Origin: Thuidium tamariscinum
Taxonomy: Eukaryota > Streptophyta > Bryopsida > Hypnales > Thuidiaceae
NCBI GenBank assembly: GCA_947034885.2
Contig: OX344752.2
Coordinates: 13,826,001 to 13,890,000, forward strand
Reading direction: 5' to 3'
DNA: 64,000 nt
The notes beneath the pieces are model-generated. The model did no database searches and had not been told where the DNA came from. It was given only the letters and a program-made list of their open reading frames with translations. The first letter of the stretch is position 1. Every line of letters begins with the position of its first letter. The position numbers and the translations under genes are program-made. Shown here one piece after another: positions 23,460 through 42,059 of the stretch.

Positions 23460-24125
23460 TTATGAGCTAGAAAAACAGCTCCTCATCTCCATTCGTGAAG
23501 GTAAGTGTACAGCCATTCCATGTCCCCGTGGCAAAGTATCTGAAGTCACTGGAATAAGTCAGTGTTTGGAATTTTTTCAAGAGGATCACACCCAATGCAG
23601 ACAGACAGTTTCCCATTCACAGAATCTCAGGTGGAAGCACTGAGATTCTGTGGCTCGTGGCAACTCACTCGCACTGTCTGCCACAAACTAAGGAGCAAAT
23701 GAAATGTGAACATCAATGCTAACTTACGTTCACTTCGAGGCCTGCGTGCGTGCTTCTCCGAAGATGAAGATGGATAGAGTGCACTGGTGAGAAGGGCTTT
23801 TTTGAAGGCTTTTTCTTGGACTAAGTTAGTGTCTCCTTCTTTGGCCTCACTGCCAAATGTTGGAGGACTGAAGGGACGAAAAGATTCTCTGACAATCTGG
23901 CGAAATTTCACCAGAAAAAAAGTGGTGAGTGGATGCACGATTTCCTCGTTTTCCGACGTCACTCTGCTTCCGAACCTGCCGCATGGGTGCATCCGCATAT
24001 GCGTCACCTGCCACCCCTGAATCCCTGATCATTATCCAGTTTCTGTCGACAACAGAGTGACGTGAAAAGACGTCCAACTGCTGGAAAGAGAATTCAACTG
24101 AAGGGCCGGGGAGACCGCATTCCAT
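23460..24125 (-). CDS. Candidate three-exon small protein, unknown function
   Basis: A phase-consistent minus-strand model: 24125-23976, 23896-23728 and 23548-23460 (150+169+89 nt) encodes 135 aa, starting MECGLPGPSVEFSFQQLDVF and ending MEMRSCFSSS. The middle exon ends at a consensus GTAAGT donor and starts after a clear AG acceptor. The first donor (GTTCGG) is weak. The exons sit in an island of higher GC (about 23.5-24.4 kb) inside AT-rich surroundings, with a GC-rich stretch upstream that looks like a promoter or leader. The protein is serine- and charge-rich, with no transmembrane segment and no domain I can name. It could be a lineage-specific regulatory protein or a mis-modelled leader region. 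Confidence 0.35.
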
Positions 24126-24661
24126 TGTGGAACCGAAAGGGCCAGAAAAAGCAAGCTAAAGGGAGGTCTGAGGACGGAGAAATCTTCTCAACAAACTAAG
24201 AGAAACTGGTTGAAGCCCACCTCAGTCGGATGAGCCTGGACGGAAGCTGCGCCAGCCAGGAAGGAAGCTCACTGAGAAACGAAACGGAATGGGAGCTTGG
24301 GAGCGGATTGATCGGCTGCGGAACTCCCTGTGGCTTTTGGCGTACGCATGTGGTGGCTGGCGAAGCAACAACTGCTGGACAGTAGGGTCCAAATCCGCCA
24401 ATTTTCTACCGGCTACTGGAGGAAGGTAGGAGCGCCCATCACTGTCAATTTAAGCAGTTTCAGCATAGTTGGAGGCACCTTTTTCTAAAAAGAATATTTC
24501 TGCAGTATTAGCAACTGAAAATCACGAATTCTAAAAAAAAATAGAATTTTTGTATAAGGCATCTAATTTCTATGAATTTTCAAAATAGGGTTTACTAGAG
24601 CACCTAAATCTGCACTCTTAGTAAATTTTTCTTGATTCTCACACCAAAATCTAAAAAAATT

Positions 24662-25290
24662 AGAGCCCACTAAGGTTTCAAGGTACTTTTGGAAACACTT
24701 TTAAGGGAATCCTAATGTCAAATTATCCCTTGAAAAGATGGCTCCCCTCTACTAGAAATCTCCTCCGCCTACCAAAATTGAAAGGTGTTGATTTTTGTCT
24801 AAAATGCAAGATATTGTACAATATAGATACAAAAACAATATGGATGTGGGCATATATCCCAAATCAAATTAGAGCCCACTAAGGTTTCAAGGTACTTTTG
24901 GAAACACTTTTAAGGGTATCCTAATGTCAAATTATCCCTTGAAAAGATGGCTCCCCTCTACTAGAAATCTCCTCCACCTACCAACTGAATTGAAAGGTGT
25001 TGATTTTTGTCTAAAATGCAGGATATTTTACAATATAGATACAAAAACGATATTGATTTGGGTATATATCCCATATCAAATTAGAGCCCACTAAGGTTTC
25101 AAGGTACTTTTGGAAACACTTTTAAGGGAATCCTAATGTCAAATTATCCCTTGAAAAGATGGCTCCCTTCTACTAGAAATCTCCTCCGCCTACCAAAATT
25201 GAAAGGTGTTGATTTTTGTCTAAAATGCAGGATATTGTACAATATAGATACAAAAACGATATTGATTTGGGCATATATCCCATATCAAAT
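24662..25290. repeat. Tandem array, three units of about 210 bp
   Basis: Units start at 24662, 24871 and 25083 with AGAGCCCACTAAGGTTTCAA and are nearly identical; spacing is 209 and 212 bp. Each unit contains CTCCTCCGCCTACCAA (CTCCTCCACC in unit 2) and ATACAAAAACRATAT. The region just before the array resembles 22.5-22.86 kb. No ORF spans several units. Confidence 0.92.
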
Positions 25291-25361
25291 ACCAAACCCC
25301 ATCCCACTTGAAAATGACAAATAGGGGGGGTAGGGTGTGTGTGTGATCATATCAATTTAAT

Positions 25362-25880
25362 TTAACTTCTAAACGTCCAAATTGTATTTTTTTGCAACAT
25401 AGCAATTTTGGACAACTCACTATGAATGGAGGGGTTTTTTTCTTTGAAATTTTTACACAATATGTGCCTGAGGAGTAGCTTCATGGCCCAACAATTTTCA
25501 TAGCTTTGACTACATAGTTAAAAAGTTGTTGTAAGATATGTAATTTTCATTGCTTAGTGGGCAATTTGAGCAACCAAAAAAAACTTCTTTAAAATTATTT
25601 TCTTAAGAAATAAAAATTTGAAATCGGTTTATTAAATTTTTATCTAAGTGGAAAGCTTTGAATCATTCCATTTTGATCAATGAGTCAAAAGTTATGAGGA
25701 GTTTTAATTTGGGGTAGTTTGCAACTAGTTATAGAATCTCTACACTAAAAAAAAGTTTGAAACCCTTTATTTAATTCAATTTTTAATATTTTTACTTGGA
25801 GGGTCATGCTTTATAAAAATAAAGATATAGTTCCAAACACTGAATAAAAAATGGTGGGGGTGTTTAATTCTTTTTTTGCG
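25362..25880. mobile_element. Reverse, degraded copy of element family D
   Basis: Segments such as TTGCAACATAGCAATTTTGG and ACTCACTATGAATGGAGG are the reverse complement of the right half of the element at 6573-7518. The outer terminal repeats are not clear. Non-coding. Confidence 0.5.
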
Positions 25881-26764
25881 CACCCTATCATTATGTAATT
25901 TTTGAATTTGATTCATTAAAAGGGGGCATACATTATTTTGTAATCTTCAATTGTCACAAATACATCATATGCTATCTTACTTCAATTTTTTTCTACTACT
26001 TTTTTTCCCATGACACTCACATTTTTTTCCTTATATGCAAATTTTTTGTAAAGTACTATACCACTTGTGCAGTGCCATAGAATTTATAAAATGCAACACA
26101 TTTGCAAACTACAAAGTACAAAGTACATACATACTACAAATTAGAAACTGAATGTGCACATGATAGATGATAACCAAAATATGTTGTTAAGCTAAAAACG
26201 TGTTGAAAAACACAAAAATCTTAGTGTTCAAATGCTTAGAATTCAAAGTTCATGAAACCTATTACAAGCTTGAAGTTTACAAATGTACTTTTAAGAGAGT
26301 AATGTGGGTAAGCAAAAGTTTCACAAAACCTACATTGTCCACATTGGAAAAATGAAAAGACAAATGCTAATTTCCACAACCCTAGTTTTTCCATGCCAAA
26401 ATTCTCCCATACATCACAAAAGTATTAGCATTAGAAGTATCGTCACTGAATCAACAATGCTTGTAAAAAGTGGTCATAAACATATTACAAATGCAAAACA
26501 TGAGGAGGGTTTAGGTTTACAATTTTTCAAGTGTACATACCCTAGAACCGAAACAAAGTACAACCATAATTTGGATGGTGCAACGGTGTGATCCATAGTT
26601 TTGGATTTGCCTCTAATTTTGCTCCCACTACAACATTGACCTCCTTGGCACTTCAACCCTTTTGTAGCTTCAATTGTAGAACATGCAATTGCAATACACC
26701 GCAGTCTCTTAGTAGTGTTGTACACAGGACTTGATGCACATCCACCTACAAAGACAATGAGCAA

Positions 26765-27075
26765 GAAAGTATAGAATAAGCCAAGTCATACTTGGCAACT
26801 ATCCACGCCATGTCATGCTTCCTTGTCAATGACCCGACACAAGAAACACCACAAGCTTTCAGCGCAACAAAATCTACCATTGCAATTTGGAGAGCGCCAT
26901 AGTATAGAAGATTCTTCACATCGTCACGCTAGTCCTTGCAAGTTGTGAGTAGGCATGGGAGGAGGGCCAACGTCATTTCATCCTTCACAAATACACGTTC
27001 CCAGTAATCATCTGGGAAGCCATTTGCTAACGAGAGTATACAATCCTGTAGAAATCCTAAACAAGCCTGACCAAA
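26765..27075 (-). pseudogene. Coding relic with one internal stop, family unknown
   Basis: On the minus strand a frame of about 100 codons is interrupted by a single TAG. It reads SLANGFPDDYWERVFVKDEM, then LLPCLLTTCKD, stop, then RDDVKNLLYYGALQIAMVDF and CVGSLTRKHDMAWIVAKYD. The amino-acid composition looks like real protein, unlike neighbouring AT-rich noise. I do not recognise the family. There is no start codon and no clear neighbouring exon, so a decayed gene or captured fragment is most likely. Confidence 0.3.
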
Positions 27076-27321
27076 ACCCTAGCAAACCCTGAATGGAATA
27101 GCATTTATAACAAACATAGGAACATTAATCCAAAACCTTCAAAATTAAAGTCAATAAAAATTACCAGCATTTCATACTTTTGGCCCAAAAAAAGAATAAA
27201 AACGGGGGTATCTTAGGTCTAATTTTTTTTAACTAAACCTATTTTTTTATATCCTATAGTAGTTATAACACATGTCATGGAATTTTTGATACCCTATAGG
27301 ACCATTATCTAATTATACAAT

Positions 27322-28067
27322 GTTGAACAAGGTCGTTGCAAGAAACACCGTGTAAAAAGCGTAGCGTTTTCAAACGTAGTCTTTTTTTTTTGGGAATATT
27401 TTAAAATTAGAAAAACAAGTTTTAAGAAAAATAAAATATATGTTTCATATATAAACCTTTAAGAAGAAGGTACCCTAGAAAGGAAAGGCATAGGAAAAAT
27501 CTCTAAGTAGGAAATCCAGAAAAGTGCAAAATCTCATGAAAATTAGTACTTCCACATTTTAATTTGTAAAAAATAGGAAAATAAATTATAAGAAATAATA
27601 AAAAATTTCCATTTGAGTAAAGTTGATTTTGATGAGATTTGACCAAAAGAACGATCTTAGAACCATCATCAATGTTCAAAAATTGCATGCCATGGGAAAA
27701 AATTTGTACTCATGTGGAGGACATAAAAAAACATATTTTTAGATTTTTATTTGGAATTTGTAGGTTTGACACATATGCAAATAGACCATGAAAGTTTCGT
27801 CTTCAAATCATTAAATTTAGACACTGTGAACATAATGATAACCATAAACGTAATTTTATGACAACTCAACGAAAATGTTTTTTAAATATAAAATGATTTT
27901 TTTAAATTTATGAAAAATAAGGGATTTAATAAACTTCAAGTTAGGTATGCTCAATAAAAATTTCATGTTCATTGGACTTAATCTCCAAAAGTTATAGTGG
28001 AAAACAAAAAAGTGGTTTGCATTGTGACATGAAATAGGACAGGTGTTTCTTGCAATGACCCAACATG
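27322..28067. mobile_element. Possible TIR element of about 745 bp
   Basis: GGTCGTTGCAAGAAACACC at 27331-27349 faces GGTGTTTCTTGCAATGACC at 28042-28060. The flanking ATGTTG and CAACAT extend the inverted match. The interior is AT-rich and non-coding. No target duplication was identified. Confidence 0.4.
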
Positions 28068-29780
28068 ACTAGACCAAACAAAGCTTGACTCATTTTTAGT
28101 TTTCTTGAAATGCACGGGAGTAATTTTGTTGTAGTGTACAAGTCTTGGATAATCATGTCTTCCAAAATTGTGAAAAAAATAAGTTCCTCGGATGATCTAC
28201 AAAATTGTAAGAGGCCTCCATTGATGAAGAATTTCTGAGAGAATTTCCAATACACATTGGTTGTTTGGGCTAATGATGCTTCAAAACTTGTATGCCTATA
28301 TACCCAAATTCCCACCTGCTTGTTCTACAATTGTTGTGTAATAGCCATCTAACTACTACTTATTTTGAATCTCTTACTTCAAAAAAAATGGGAAACACTT
28401 CAATGATGTGAGGTGCTCAATCTTACGATGGAGCTAAGAACCTATTGTTATTAAAAAAATCATTGTTATGGAAAAAAAATCATTGGCTATAAATTGTTGA
28501 AAATATAGTCACCAAAGCCAATCAAAGTCATTGAACATACACTTCTAGTTCTAGGTGGCATTATAGGGATAAGCACCTATGGCAATGGGTCATTTTTTCT
28601 ATTTTTCACATGACCAAGGGGATAGCATTATACAGTGTACCCTAGACTAAAGATGGACCTATGAACATTGATTTCAAGCCTCATTGTTCATCCCTCTGTT
28701 TGTTGCGGCATTTTGCAACTAGTTATGAATGAAAATTTTTAGATTTATTTTTTAGAGATGAAGTCATATGTCTACTACAAGTTGTAAAATTTTCAATTTC
28801 TTGGGCAAATTTTGAAATTACTAAAAATTTTGTAAGAGAAAAATGAATAGAGTTCATATCAAATGCAAAATATACTAAAGTAAAACTGAAAATTTCACCA
28901 TAGATGTATATCATAGCATATAATACCATATTATAAACCAAAGTTGTGGCATCACTCTAAAATTAGAAAATCAACTAACCATGATTATTGGCACAAAATT
29001 CATATTGCTATAAAATATTGAAAATTTAGAATTTCTAGAATTTCTAATTTGTATAAAAATTGCATATAATAAGCTTCATTTTATTAGTTGAACTCAAATT
29101 CCAAAACCATAATTTTCATAGCTAAAATTCATGTTGAGTATAAATAGGAAGAAATGGCCAAAATCCTTTGCAAGGGTAATCTATAGATTGAGCACATCCT
29201 TCATTAGAGAAATCAATAAGGGTAATCACACCTTCTTTATCCCATCCTCAATCTTTAGAGAATGAGAATGGCTCTCTGTAGCTCACGGGGGTTCAATTTT
29301 TTGAAGATTGAGAATGGTAATTTTTTTTGAGGTGAAGAATGGACATGAAGAAGATTTTGCCAAAGAAATTTTTATCTATATTTTACCCTTCGAGTGTTGC
29401 TTTTATGAAGTCAAGCTACCGAGAATGACATATCCTAATCATGTTGCCAAAATGAATGCACCTTACTTGTGTTGAAAACATCAACACACCACAATGCACA
29501 AAGTCACCTCACCATAAATCAATGCTCAAAGTAGGATCCTAACCATGACAAAATCACATCACTACAAATCGACGCTCATCATCAACAATCTTCGTTGAAA
29601 TTGTAAGTGAAAACTTCTTTCCGATATCCATTCTCATTCTCCAAATACTACACTAGGCGGCCATACCTTTGTAGAAAATGTCTCCTTATTGGCTCCTCTT
29701 TTCCCTCTAAAACTTTTCACTCTTCATAGAAATTTCATTTTCAAAGAAGCTTTAACTACCCCAAATAACCATGATGAGCA
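28068..29780. other. AT-rich intergenic stretch
   Basis: No coding exon, RNA gene or complete mobile element could be supported on either strand here. Confidence 0.5.
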
Positions 29781-29784
29781 AATT

Positions 29785-29942
29785 CAAATTACTAATCACT
29801 GAAAATGTACTCAAGCAGTAGTAACTTACTCAAATTACTAATCACTGAAAATGTACTCAAGCAGTAGTAACTTACTCGAATTACTAGTCACTGAAAATGT
29901 ACTCAAGCAGTAGTAACTTACTCGAATTACTAGTCACTGAAA
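29785..29942. repeat. 46-bp minisatellite, about 3.4 copies
   Basis: Units begin at 29785, 29831, 29877 and 29923 with CAAATTACTAATCACTG or CGAATTACTAGTCACTG. The exact 46-bp spacing shows a recent tandem expansion. It lies about 1.55 kb upstream of the ABCC start codon. Confidence 0.93.
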
Positions 29943-29949
29943 ATTGGAT

Positions 29950-31496
29950 GAAAACAAGTTTTTCTTTCCATCCAACATTCTTGAAGTCGGTCATCGAAAC
30001 CGACACTTACTGTAGTGTTCAGTGTCCCCAGCAGTGTCCCAGGGTTGATGTTCTGTCAACCCGGGTTGAGGAAACATCCAACGCTGTTGCATGCTGCGTT
30101 TCTGTTTGGCTTCACCTGAGCGTCTGCCTGCCTGGGCCTTCGTCAGTCAACAGAGTGGAGCTCCCAAACCGGGATCGAGGGCTCCCTCCCAAGCGAAGAA
30201 TGTAAGGTACCGGTACCGCAGAACTCCACGTTGCGCGCCGCTTTTGGTGGCTGAAAGCAATGTCAAGTGGTGCCAATGTGCCCCCACATGCCATCCGTTT
30301 GGGAGTCAGAGCTGCTACGGACTGTCCTTTAACTGAATTGCAATGCTTCGAGTGCTGCGCCTGGGCAGTCAGTCGCGCAGAAAGCTTATTAGTAACGTCC
30401 GTGCTTCAGGAGTCTCAGTGAGTTAGCGCTTTTGTAACGCGCGTCAGGCGCATACAGGGATCGATAGGAAGGAGCCCACTGACTTGCCACCAATCGAGAT
30501 ACGAATGGGGCTATGTATGTAGCGACAGAGATTCAGTGTTCAGAATATTTTCGAGTCTTACCAGCTATTGTCCTTCAATTCCCATATTGGACCGTTATTC
30601 CAAGTATTAATCAGTTTATTTTCTCTGGTTTTATACGGTACCGCAGAAATTTTGTAGGATTTTTCACTGTTTTTTTCCCATATTTTCAAATTGTAAACCG
30701 TTTGTATCGCAATTCCACCGGCTAACTTTGAAATAGCCGCCGGTTTTTCCCGCCGGTTTTACTCTTGAATTGTTTGCAGTTCACTTGCGCAGCGTCTGCC
30801 AACCTCAATGAGTGAGGGCTTGTACTGCTGTGTCGGATTTTTTGCACTCGATGCCCTTGTAAGCTTAGTGGAGGATTGCTGCCCAGGAGACACCCAGTGT
30901 GTTGTTTGAAGAGAATCTACTTTCACTGAACTTTTCAGGGTGGTGTGTCCTGAGAGGCAGAGTGCTCAGTCACGGTTCTCAGCATTTTCTGGTGTGAATA
31001 GAAAAAATTCTCGCCCTCTTGCCTGTCACGAGGAGAACTACATAATTTAGGGTGGCGTTAGGGGATTGTAGACTTTTGTTAACTACTTTCGCTTAGGGCC
31101 ATAGCTTTTTCAGTAACTGTAACGTAGGTGGAAGATGTGACAAGTGTGCTAGAGTCTATAAAGGTTTCCTATATATTTCAGACTCTCATTACAGAGGCGG
31201 CCGTAGTAAAGGCCTTTGACGCGCATCTCTTAGTTCCCTTCCCTCTTGAATTGAATCCCTCTCCTACCGGGATCATCATAGTGTGCTGCTCAGTAGAGTT
31301 TTATGTGCCTCATATTTGTGGAGAGAATGTGTCCATATCAGGTGGTGTCACAAAACTGAAGGGCTCTGATGTTGTATACAGGGGAGTTAACGTAGAGGTC
31401 CTTCACTTCCTCCGGAGGCAAATCCACAACTTTGCCTTGAATTGAATGCATTTGTAGCTGTACTGTCTGCAGCCTCCAATCCTACAGCAAGCAGCA
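29950..31496 (+). promoter_or_regulatory. Probable upstream region of the ABCC gene
   Basis: Composition becomes GC-richer from about 30.0 kb. I searched it for exons that could encode a TMD0 and found none with repeated hydrophobic segments. ORFs crossing it (for example 29897-30205 and 31128-31445) show no protein features. I treat it as promoter and 5' UTR. Confidence 0.4.
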
Positions 31497-39528
<8,032 letters not shown>

Positions 39529-39780
39529 GTGGAGACCATGATTCATTTTTCAAGGGGTAAATCATAAGTGTTGTTTAGCCTGAATGCGGCTATTCATCCA
39601 TCAGAAACACCGAGATTTGTTGTCTACGTTTAAATTTTGTTCTGGGCTGTGGTTTTACTTAAGTTACGACAGGCAGAAATGTATTTAGGGTGTTCCCGTT
39701 ACGGTATGTGATGCTTCCAACCCTGCACGATTCTTTACTGGGCTGTGCTTTGTATATGCAACATGCAATTTTTGACACAC

Positions 39781-39786
39781 AATAAA
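39781..39786 (+). promoter_or_regulatory. Candidate polyadenylation signal for the ABCC gene
   Basis: AATAAA lies 253 bp after the ABCC stop codon, in a region otherwise without genes. The position fits a normal plant 3' UTR. Plant poly(A) signals are loose, so this is only a candidate. Confidence 0.35.
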
Positions 39787-39983
39787 GACGTGAGTGCGAT
39801 GGTTTAGAAAACTCGTAAAACTGTTCATGGTTGCATACTTTGGGAGAAATAATCTTGTTTCATTGAGTTCGTTCATATGTGTATTTGTTAGAAATATCAT
39901 TTTTTGGTTTGAGTGCATGAATATTTGTGCAAAACTTGATTACATTTTAACACCTAAAGTACCAGATCCATTGCAAAATGGTG

Positions 39984-40776
39984 AAACATTAGAGTTATTT
40001 GTAAAGTCCAAAACCGGTGTTTTTATGGTGTGTTTTCCTTTGACCGGTAATAACTAAAAGCTTGGATTATTCAATGAACCTTTTTCCACCTTTCTAGACT
40101 AATTGAACCCTTACAAATTCAAAAATCTAATCATTTCAGATGTTTAAGTTATACATTAGAAGATATGGAGGTTGAAAGTTGACCATGAGTTTCATGCCCA
40201 GTTTTTGTTGTATGAAAAACAATGTGAATATCGTTCATAAACATAGTAATAAATTTACATTTGAATTTGTAAATTTGATCTTTAACCTTTCTAAAGCTAC
40301 TAGAACTTTTACTACTCCATTTTGTGATCTTAGGAATTCTTTTGAAAAAACAAAGCATGAAACTTTTGGAGGCTTCAATTTTGAAGCCTCCAAAAGTTTC
40401 ATGCTTTGTTTTTTCAAAAGAATTCCTAAGATCACAAAATGGAGTAGTAAAAGTTCTAGTAGCTTTAGAAAGGTTAAAGATCAAATTTACAAATTCAAAT
40501 GTAAATTTATTACTATGTTTATGAACGATATTTCACATTGTTTTTCATACAACAAAAACTGGGCATGAAACTCATGGTCAACTTTCAACCTCCATATCTT
40601 CTAATGTATAACTTAAACATCTGAAATGATTAGATTTTTGAATTTGTAAGGGTTCAATTAGTCTAGAAAGGTGGAAAAAGGTTCATTGAATAATCCAAGC
40701 TTTTAGTTATTACCGGTCAAAGGAAAACACACCATAAAAACACCAGTTTTGGACTTTACAAATAACTCTATTATGT
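39984..40776. repeat. Near-perfect long palindrome, arms of about 390 bp
   Basis: The centre is GGCTTCAATTTTGAAGCC at 40371-40388, so the spacer is only about 2 bp. The arms run outwards to AGAGTTATTTGTAAAGTCC on the left (39991) and GGACTTTACAAATAACTCT on the right (ending about 40768). I see only one single-base indel (near GAATATCGTTC) and one or two substitutions (ACCGGTGT against its partner ACACCAGT) over nearly 390 bp. Identical peptides are therefore encoded on both strands, and I do not treat these as genes. The outer flanks are unique, so it is an inverted duplication and not a TIR element with a loop. Confidence 0.95.
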
Positions 40777-41586
40777 TTGAGCTAAGTGAGGGTCTTTCCT
40801 GGTCGGGGTGGACTTATATTTTATGCTTGACTAATTTACCTACGACATCTCTTCCAGTGAATTGGGGGCCTTTGCTTGCAAATATGAATTTAGAATTTGC
40901 AAATTTTATCATGCATGGAGAATTAAAAAATTCAGCATTTTCCTGAGTGGTTAAGGGAGGGGTTAGTTCACCCTAGGCTTCAACCATGAAGTGCCATAAT
41001 GTTCAATTGTTGGACAGATGATGTAGAGATTGAAGATCAGATTTCCTTCTCATTGCAACTTCAATGAAAGTCATTCTAATTTTTAGAGATAGTTTATCAA
41101 ATCGTTGTCCTATCCCAAAGGGTTGGATTTGGTGTTAGTAAAGTACATATTTTTCTAAAACTGATTAGTGTAGAAGTTTGTGAAGTAGTTGACCAAGCCA
41201 AAATTGCATTGATTCTAGTGTAAACTTGGAATTGTGAAATTGAGGTCATAGAATGAAAAAATACAAAAATTCAAAAAAATCACCATGTCAAGAGAACTTC
41301 ATTTCAATAAAATTTATTCAAACAGTATTTTGCTTGTAATTGAATTTTGAAGAAATTTTGAATTTCTCCTTTCAAAATTTATAGAAAAATATTGGTGATA
41401 GCATTGGTGAATCTAACCATATAGATAGAATCTAAAATTCAAACTCTAAAACATTTATTGCATTTCAAATCAAAAACATTCTTCCAAATAGTACTTTATG
41501 ATGATTTTTCAGGAATCATCAATTTTAGAGATGAATTTGGACACTTAGGGGTTTATCTATGTTCAAATATCATGTCATGTCATATC

Positions 41587-41605
41587 ATATATATATATAT
41601 ATATA
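41587..41605. repeat. (AT)n microsatellite
   Basis: A run of about nine AT dinucleotides in AT-rich intergenic DNA, preceded by related CATAT repeats. Confidence 0.9.
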
Positions 41606-41847
41606 ATTGATGTTTTTATATTCTTCACTAGTAAAAGAATGTATTTTCTATTGATGTTGATTTTTTTTAAATGAAGGAAAAATCAAATTATTTTGATTTC
41701 TAAAGCTAAAAGAAGAAACAAAATTACATCAAATTTGTTATATTTTCTAATAAAGACATTTAGGTGGTACTTAAATCTTAGATATACATTTATTTTATTT
41801 TTGTATTGATGAATATAGAATGCATTAGATGCACGGTTGTTAGTATG

Positions 41848-42054
41848 CACTAGAAGAATACTGTGTTTTTTCCAACATAACCCTGTCAAGTGGATTATGT
41901 TGGAAACGACGTTGTAAATGCTGTAAAAATGCTGAAAAATGCAAAATTTGCATTTTTCTGCGTTTTCACTGCGTGTACAACACAGTTTTCAACATAAACC
42001 ACTTGACATGGTTATGTTGGAAAAAACACAGTTTTGGTGAATTTTCTTCTAGTG
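41848..42054. mobile_element. CACTA-type MITE with ATG duplication
   Basis: Ends are CACTAGAAGAA and TTCTTCTAGTG, with matching subterminal blocks (GTGTTTTTTCCAACATAACC against its complement). A 3-bp direct repeat ATG flanks it at 41845-41847 and 42055-42057. It is 207 bp with no coding capacity, so it is a non-autonomous CACTA derivative. Confidence 0.9.
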
Positions 42055-42059
42055 ATGTG

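Noticed and set aside
31128..31445. Possible upstream exon for a missing ABCC TMD0
   Set aside because: The translation lacks five hydrophobic helices and has no in-phase donor leading to 31497.
40149..40568. Two mirror-image proteins of 111 and 129 codons
   Set aside because: They are the two strands of the palindrome; identity follows from its symmetry and not from coding.
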